Source: Gammaproteobacteria bacterium
Lineage (GTDB): Bacteria > Pseudomonadota > Gammaproteobacteria > DSM-16500
Reading direction: 5' to 3'
DNA length: 9,069 bases
NCBI GenBank assembly: GCA_004322325.1
Contig: SCTP01000110.1
Span: 1-9,069 of the forward strand
Both the position numbers and the translations under genes were made by a program. Shown in pieces: positions 5,431 through 9,069 of the stretch. Numbering within the stretch: position 1 is the first letter of the stretch; each line of letters opens with the position of its first letter. A model generated the notes under the pieces. It did not search any database and was not told the DNA's origin. It worked only from the letters and a program-made list of their open reading frames with translations.

Positions 5431-6047
5431 GGCGTGTATTCAATAGGCCTAGCACAAATTACTTGTCCTGCTTCATCATAAATTTTTTCCGGAAGCAAGC
5501 TTGCCGTTAAATGCTTTTGCTTAATCTTATTGGTTGTGACCTTACTGCGAATCTCTCGTGCAATCTGATAGCGATTAGGCGGAGTCAAAATTACAAGTTC
5601 TTTCTCAGGAAACGTATCCAGTACCAAATCAATAACCGGACATAAATCTGAATCCGCGGTAACAAGAAATGCTTTATCAAAGCCATCAATATGCGCTTGA
5701 TGAAGCAAATGAATTGCAAAATTCACGTCACTCTGTTTTTCTTCATGCGCACACCATTGAGCACCACACGTTAAACATCGTTTTTGTTTCTCTTTAAAAT
5801 GACCAATAACAGCTGTCACCCCCATAGCCTCTAACGCTTTAACATAAATCTGGTGACGCCGGTAAGAACCCTCCAACCAAGTAGGGTAGGCAGAAAAATA
5901 AAACACTGCTTCTAATTTCTCTTGTGTGGGTTTAATAAATGCTTCAGCTAGCTTTCGAAGGTTAAGCCATTTCAGATAATTCGCTTTTAAATCGGCAATA
6001 GCATGGTAAAAATTAAAACCATCTACAAAACACTTAATACGCTTCAT
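5418..6047 (-). CDS. NYN-domain protein, putative PIN-like ribonuclease with zinc-knuckle-like motif
   Basis: 209 aa. The NYN (PIN-like) nuclease fold is shown by FVDGFNFY (7-14, Asp9 and Asn12), SDVNFAIHLL (106-115, Asp107) and VTADSDLCPVI (129-139, Asp132 and Asp134). These are the acidic residues that would bind metal at the active site. An inserted CLTCGAQWCAHEEK segment (91-104) offers Cys91, Cys94, Cys99 and His101, a possible zinc site; Cys plus EEK-x-SDVN is a recurrent form in bacterial members. Relatives are small cytosolic proteins thought to cleave RNA, but few are characterised. The start ATG 6047 has a weak site (GAAG 10 nt upstream). About 26 nt before it lies the T-run of a strong terminator hairpin, so expression may depend on read-through or on a promoter in the short gap. 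The 3' end shares sequence with a terminator-like hairpin on the opposite strand. Nuclease activity is inferred. Confidence 0.85.
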   Translation of the reverse strand: MKRIKCFVDGFNFYHAIADLKANYLKWLNLRKLAEAFIKPTQEKLEAVFYFSAYPTWLEGSYRRHQIYVKALEAMGVTAVIGHFKEKQKRCLTCGAQWCAHEEKQSDVNFAIHLLHQAHIDGFDKAFLVTADSDLCPVIDLVLDTFPEKELVILTPPNRYQIAREIRSKVTTNKIKQKHLTASLLPEKIYDEAGQVICARPIEYTPKAS

Positions 6048-6072
6048 TTATAATTCTTCAGCCCTAAAAATG

Positions 6073-6102
6073 AAAAAACCCGGCAGCACTGGCTAACCGG
6101 GT
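6073..6102 (-). terminator. Intrinsic terminator between tRNA-Glu and the NYN gene
   Basis: On the minus strand ACCCGG (6102-6097) pairs with CCGGGT (6083-6078), with an inner AGC/GCT pairing around CAGT. It is followed by TTTTT, a C, an A and a second T-run. This is a textbook Rho-independent terminator for leftward transcription. It ends the short RNA starting near 6132 and may also stop transcripts from the tRNA/oxidase side. Confidence 0.8.
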
Positions 6103-6132
6103 CCAAGAAGGCGAACCCTCTTGGGATGATCT
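6073..6132 (-). ncRNA. Short two-hairpin RNA: small RNA or terminating leader of the NYN gene
   Basis: From the predicted start near 6132 the minus strand gives a ~60-nt RNA made almost entirely of two abutting hairpins. The first is a 9-bp stem, 6124-6116 with 6111-6103, with one G-U pair, capped by a TTCG (UUCG) tetraloop. The second is the intrinsic terminator 6102-6078 plus T-run, beginning at the very next base. GGGTTC (6118-6113) can alternatively pair with GGACCC (6104-6099), which would break both stems, so an antitermination switch for the NYN gene 26 nt beyond the T-run is conceivable. An independent small RNA fits equally. No family is recognised with certainty. Confidence 0.5.
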
Positions 6133-6138
6133 ACATAA

Positions 6139-6147
6139 ATTATACCA
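6139..6147 (-). promoter_or_regulatory. Predicted extended -10 promoter of the two-hairpin RNA
   Basis: The minus strand reads TGGTATAAT at 6147-6139: a perfect TATAAT with the TGn extension, which lowers the need for a -35 element. TTGAGT (6165-6160) lies 15 nt upstream, a short spacing. Initiation is expected near 6132, immediately before the first hairpin. Confidence 0.6.
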
Positions 6148-6226
6148 TAACGCCAAAAAACTCAATAAAGTTAACTAAGAATTAATTTATGTTGAACACA
6201 CCAGCTTAACCAATTGATTAATCTAC

Positions 6227-6298
6227 CGCTCCCTATGGGACTCGAACCCATGTTACCGCCGTGAGAGGGCGACGTCCTAACCACTAGACGAAGGGAGC
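6227..6298 (-). tRNA. tRNA-Glu (anticodon CTC)
   Basis: The minus strand folds as a 72-nt cloverleaf. The acceptor stem is GCTCCCT/AGGGAGC with discriminator G; the D arm contains GTCTAGTGGTTAGGAC. The anticodon arm TCGCC-CTCTCAC-GGCGG carries CTC, with a T-G pair at the base of the stem, and the T arm contains GGTTCGAGTCC. Overall it closely resembles bacterial tRNA-Glu, but the anticodon is CTC rather than the usual TTC, so it reads GAG only. The 3' CCA is not encoded (GGT follows the acceptor stem), so tRNA nucleotidyltransferase must add it. It lies 15 nt after the sulfurtransferase stop on the same strand, and may be processed from the oxidase-operon transcript. No clear own promoter is visible. 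Confidence 0.93.
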
Positions 6299-6313
6299 AT
6301 ACAGAGGCTATAT

Positions 6314-7198
6314 CTACTTTTCCAAACTCGTTTCCACCGGCCGTTCCGCGATACTTTCCTCACCCGGATACACCTGATCCCACCCCCACTCCGACCATGA
6401 CCCATCATACAACGCATGCTCAGAATGGCTCATCAAATCCAAGACAAAATTTAAAATCGTCGACGTGATCCCTGAACCACACGTCGTCACAATCGGCGCT
6501 TGCAGATCTACCCCAATCCCAGTGAGTTGCTTGCGGATTTTGTCTATTGGCTTAAATCGTCCATCGGTTTCAAACATCGTCATATAGGGAAATGAAATAC
6601 TACCCGGAATATGCCCAGCCCGCAGGTGAGGTCGATGTTCTGGGCCGCCAGCATAGCGGACTGGATGCCGTAGATCAACTGTTTGTTCCGTCGGATGATG
6701 TAAATTGGTCTTCATTTGCATCAACGTACGAATATGATGCGCTTGAAAATCCGTTAAGTAAGCTTTCTTAGCAACATTCCGTGGCTCGTCACTTTCTATT
6801 TTGCCACCATACCGCTCCCACGCCTGATAACCCCCATCTAAAATGTAAAGCTGCTGGGGGTTGTGGCCAAAACACTTAAACATCCAAAGTGCTCGGCAAC
6901 TCGTGTGCAAATCACTATGATCATAAAAAATAATTTTATGATCATTCGTAATCCCTAACTCACTCACCAACTGCTGAATAATCGCCTCATCCCGCACCAG
7001 CATGTTAGGCAACGTGGTATGACGATCATTGAATGCTTCCAAATCTAAAAAACGCGCACCAATAATGTGGCTTTTTAGAAATTCTTCCTTGGCATGACGC
7101 CCTTCTGTCGGTAAGTGCCAACTCGCATCCAGCACCATCACATTCTTCTGACTTTTTCGGAGCTTATCTAATTGCGACGCATTAATTAACCAAGGCAT
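6314..7198 (-). CDS. sseA: 3-mercaptopyruvate sulfurtransferase (tandem rhodanese), SseA-like
   Basis: 294 aa from ATG 7198. Two rhodanese domains are seen. The inactive N-terminal one (about 4-132) contains VMVLDASWHLP, HIIGARFLDLE and ILDGGYQAWE. The catalytic C-terminal one (about 165-280) contains VDLRHPVRYAGG, RAGHIPGSISFP and YDGSWSEWG. The persulfide cysteine is Cys240 in TTCGSGITS. The CGSG-[VI]-[ST] loop is typical of mercaptopyruvate sulfurtransferases, whereas thiosulfate-specific rhodaneses carry a more basic loop. The enzyme moves sulfur from 3-mercaptopyruvate to a thiol or cyanide acceptor, releasing pyruvate. An in-frame GTG at 7204, 6 nt after the subunit III stop, adds two residues; ATG 7198 with GAAG/GATGAG upstream is preferred but not certain. 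It directly follows cytochrome oxidase subunit III and precedes tRNA-Glu by 15 nt, so it is probably the last protein gene of that transcript. Confidence 0.9.
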   Translation of the reverse strand: MPWLINASQLDKLRKSQKNVMVLDASWHLPTEGRHAKEEFLKSHIIGARFLDLEAFNDRHTTLPNMLVRDEAIIQQLVSELGITNDHKIIFYDHSDLHTSCRALWMFKCFGHNPQQLYILDGGYQAWERYGGKIESDEPRNVAKKAYLTDFQAHHIRTLMQMKTNLHHPTEQTVDLRHPVRYAGGPEHRPHLRAGHIPGSISFPYMTMFETDGRFKPIDKIRKQLTGIGVDLQAPIVTTCGSGITSTILNFVLDLMSHSEHALYDGSWSEWGWDQVYPGEESIAERPVETSLEK

Positions 7199-7210
7199 AT
7201 TCACTCATCT

Positions 7211-8137
7211 TCATAACCAGTAAACAAATACGAATAAAAATAACCACACAACATCCACAAAATGCCAATACCACGAAACCGCTTCAAATGCAAAATGATG
7301 CTCGGGTAAAAAATGGCCTTTGAGGGAACGAATTAAAATCACCGTCAGCATGATCACACCAATGCTTACATGCGCGGCATGCAACCCCGTTAAGGTGAAA
7401 AAGGTGGAACCATAAATACCACTCGCTAAGGTTAAGTGATAATGCAAATAGGCTTCTGTGTATTCATACGCCTGAAAACTTTCGAAGATGCAGCCTAATA
7501 AAATAGTAAAAATTAAACCGATAATTAACTGCTTATGCTTTCCCTTTTTTAATCCCCAATGCGCCCAAGTTACTGTGAGTGCGCTGCTAAGTAAGATGAA
7601 AGTATTTAAAGCCGGCAAGCCCCATGTGTACACGACTCTTTCCGGTCCCTGGAAAAGTTGCGGATTAGGATTTTTAAGCAACGGCCAAAGACTTTGGAAA
7701 TTGGGCCATAAGTAATGATGCGTGGTCAAACCCGTGGTCAACATTAATTCCGTGGTAAAATCCACTGGCGCACCACCTAAAGTGGGAACGCTGAAAATAC
7801 GTACATAAAAAAGTGCGAGAAAGAAAACACCAAATAAGGCAACTTCAGAGACAATAAACCATAACATGCCCCAGCGATACGTCTTATCCATTTGAGCACT
7901 ATGCAATCCTGCTAAGCTTTCTTTAATCACATGACCAAACCAGCCAAACATCGTTGTCAGTAAAATTAAAATCCCAGCCACCATGATATAAGGGCCCCAA
8001 ACACTCTCATGCAGGGTTTGCACTAAACCAAATACCGTGCAAAACAATCCCGTTGAACCGATGATCGGCCAAAATGAGGGTTCGGCAATAAAATAATGTT
8101 TCGTTGGTTCATATTTTTTTCGACGTGCTGTCATCAT
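7211..8137 (-). CDS. ctaE: Cytochrome c oxidase subunit III
   Basis: 308 aa with seven predicted membrane helices, a complete subunit III of the aa3-type oxidase. Family landmarks are WFIVSEVALFGVFF (93-106, with the conserved Glu98), ESFQAYEYTEA (219-229), YGSTFFTLTGLHAAHV (242-257) and the C-terminal WYWHFVDVVWLFLF (289-302). The 115-170 stretch between helices III and IV is the long loop common in bacterial subunit III. In the inner membrane it stabilises the catalytic core and influences proton uptake. Two consecutive ATG codons start it (8137, 8134), with AAGGGA about 8 nt ahead. It begins 2 nt after the ctaG stop and is followed within 12 nt by the sulfurtransferase. The gene is also called coxC. 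No small DUF2909-type gene is present between ctaG and this gene. Confidence 0.96.
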   Translation of the reverse strand: MMTARRKKYEPTKHYFIAEPSFWPIIGSTGLFCTVFGLVQTLHESVWGPYIMVAGILILLTTMFGWFGHVIKESLAGLHSAQMDKTYRWGMLWFIVSEVALFGVFFLALFYVRIFSVPTLGGAPVDFTTELMLTTGLTTHHYLWPNFQSLWPLLKNPNPQLFQGPERVVYTWGLPALNTFILLSSALTVTWAHWGLKKGKHKQLIIGLIFTILLGCIFESFQAYEYTEAYLHYHLTLASGIYGSTFFTLTGLHAAHVSIGVIMLTVILIRSLKGHFLPEHHFAFEAVSWYWHFVDVVWLFLFVFVYWL

Positions 8138-8139
8138 CT

Positions 8140-8700
8140 TTATCCCTTCCGTGATTCTTTGGGTGTTGCATCAAATAAAGTGTAAGCTAACGTAATAACG
8201 TGAATATTTTTCGGTAAATCCTTATCTACCTGAAATACTAACGCCATGTCCTTGCTTTCACGACCTTTTAATGTTTGTTGACGAAAACAGAAACATTCTA
8301 TTTTATGGAAATGCCCAATGGCTTCAGGCGGTGTCATGCCAGGAATAGCTTGCGCGATCATCGCCTTATCCGTCATGTTTTTCGCATAAAAATAAACTTT
8401 CGCTTTCTCTCCAGGATGCACTACCATGGATTTTGCTTCCGGATAAAAATCCCATGGCATGCCCATGTGATTGGTAGCGGTAAATTGTACTATTACATCT
8501 CGCGTTAGATCCGCTGTCTTGGCTATTTGCGCAGAAGCAGCAGGAGTCGTCAATTCACCATTAGCAATCGAGGTATTAAGACCTATTTTTTTGCATAACA
8601 TGCTATATAAAGGCACCATCGCAAAAGCAAATCCAAACATTAGAATGCCAACGATTCCGCCAATAATAAAAATTTTACGATGTGATTTCTGTTCCGTCAT
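8140..8700 (-). CDS. ctaG: Cytochrome c oxidase assembly protein CtaG/Cox11
   Basis: 186 aa, normal for the family. One N-terminal membrane anchor (about 11-33) is followed by PLYSMLCKKIGLNTS (30-44), with the conserved Cys36, and a periplasmic immunoglobulin-like domain. The copper-binding motif CFCF is at 136-139 within HKIECFCFRQQTL. It delivers copper to the CuB centre of oxidase subunit I. The ATG at 8700 overlaps the subunit I stop as ATGA (4 nt), with GAGAAAG upstream, so translation is coupled to subunit I, its target. Subunit III starts 2 nt after the stop. The order subunit I, ctaG, subunit III is common in proteobacteria. Confidence 0.96.
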   Translation of the reverse strand: MTEQKSHRKIFIIGGIVGILMFGFAFAMVPLYSMLCKKIGLNTSIANGELTTPAASAQIAKTADLTRDVIVQFTATNHMGMPWDFYPEAKSMVVHPGEKAKVYFYAKNMTDKAMIAQAIPGMTPPEAIGHFHKIECFCFRQQTLKGRESKDMALVFQVDKDLPKNIHVITLAYTLFDATPKESRKG

Positions 8701-9069
8701 AATACTTTCTCGTATTTTTCGTCTATTTCATGATGCGTCGCTTTGAAGGTAGGTGGCGTGTTAAAGCTATGGTAGGGAGGTGGTGAATCTAATGTCCACT
8801 CTAAACCATGTGAGCCTTCCCAAACTCGCCCATCTGCTTTTTTGCCTTTGCCAAACACGGTGACTAGTACATTATACAGGAAAAGAAATTGGGCAAATCC
8901 GAGGATGAAAGCACCTATAGTTGCCATCATGTTAAATTCCGTGTATTGAACAGCGTAATCGGCAATACGTCTAGGCATGCCGGCTAGTCCCAAAAAGTGC
9001 ATAGGGAAAAAAGTGATGTTAATTGCTATCACTGTTAACCAAAAATGCCACTTGCCTAATGTTTCGTTG
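8697..9069 (-). CDS. ctaD: Cytochrome c oxidase subunit I, C-terminal part (5' end outside window)
   Basis: The frame is open from the right edge of the window to TGA at 8697-8699, giving the last 123 residues. It begins NETLGKWHFWLTVIAINITF, then PMHFLGLAGMPRRIADYA, the highly conserved stretch near helix XI of haem-copper oxidase subunit I, followed by helix XII (MMATIGAFILGFAQFLFLYN) and a cytosolic tail. The catalytic haem and CuB ligands lie upstream, outside the window. An internal GTG at 9032 is not the start, because conserved sequence continues before it. It is the first visible gene of the leftward oxidase operon, with a 4-nt overlap to ctaG. The subunit type (aa3, cytochrome c oxidising) is supported by the neighbouring ctaG and subunit III. 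The gene is also called coxA. Confidence 0.96.
   Translation of the reverse strand, partial: NETLGKWHFWLTVIAINITFFPMHFLGLAGMPRRIADYAVQYTEFNMMATIGAFILGFAQFLFLYNVLVTVFGKGKKADGRVWEGSHGLEWTLDSPPPYHSFNTPPTFKATHHEIDEKYEKVL

Noticed and set aside
6130..6137. ATGTAG start-stop minimal frame near the predicted start of the two-hairpin RNA
   Set aside because: Lies at or before the expected transcription start and has no ribosome-binding site; probably chance.
6209..6224. Near-palindromic TTAA..AATT..TTAA stretch after the tRNA
   Set aside because: AT-only symmetry with no T-run or GC stem; not a terminator and expected by chance in AT-rich sequence.
7488..7715. 75-codon rightward frame antisense to subunit III
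   Set aside because: Shadow frame; no independent support.
8275..8746. Two rightward frames antisense to ctaG and the end of subunit I
   Set aside because: Shadows of strongly conserved oxidase genes on the other strand.
1..9069. Mobile elements, attachment-site duplications or CRISPR repeats, including integration at the tRNA
   Set aside because: No transposase or integrase, no repeated tRNA 3' fragment and no spaced repeats were seen on reading both strands.

Overview
The window looks like a chromosomal segment of a gammaproteobacterium with moderate-to-low GC, most plausibly of the Legionellales/Coxiella-like type. This rests on the gene content (aa3-type cytochrome oxidase genes with CtaG/Cox11, a MidA/NDUFAF7 methyltransferase, a PTR1/FolM-type pteridine reductase beside a PTPS-like protein) and on compact, AT-leaning spacing. 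The lineage is an inference, since no phylogenetic marker is complete. No insertion sequence, phage gene, CRISPR array or replication origin is visible, and no stretch longer than about 300 bases lacks a gene.

Left part (1-2241): a pterin/folate-flavoured block. A 5'-proximal fragment of a pteridine reductase runs leftward off the window. Divergent from it are a MidA-family SAM-dependent methyltransferase and a PTPS-fold protein. In the PTPS protein the catalytic Cys of the classical enzyme is absent and an E-x-x-H-G-H motif is present, the signature of the PTPS-III type that can replace dihydroneopterin aldolase (FolB). Its 3' end overlaps, tail to tail, a leftward two-gene membrane operon (DUF1622 protein, then a small two-helix protein resembling a K+-channel pore with a degenerate filter).

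Middle part (2872-5430): a rightward group with an unrecognised four-helix membrane protein, a perfect 14-bp inverted repeat with a T-run, an MFS exporter, and a GNAT acetyltransferase whose start overlaps the exporter stop (ATGA). A GC-rich (56% over 5311-5410), hairpin-rich segment follows. It is preceded by a TATAAT box and ended by a short terminator-like hairpin, and is proposed as an unnamed structured RNA.

Right part (5418-9069): everything is leftward. In transcription order it holds the C-terminal end of cytochrome c oxidase subunit I, ctaG/cox11, subunit III, a tandem-rhodanese 3-mercaptopyruvate sulfurtransferase, tRNA-Glu(CTC), a short two-hairpin RNA ending in a strong intrinsic terminator, and a NYN-domain putative ribonuclease. 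The oxidase genes are tightly coupled (4-nt overlap and 2-nt gap), and the sulfurtransferase and tRNA follow closely, so co-transcription is likely. The NYN gene is flanked on both sides by structured-RNA candidates; its 3' end is shared with the terminator-like hairpin of the rightward RNA.

Most worth following up are the PTPS-III/pteridine reductase pairing, the DUF1622 plus degenerate-channel pair, the palindrome at the exporter start, and the two structured RNAs around the NYN nuclease.
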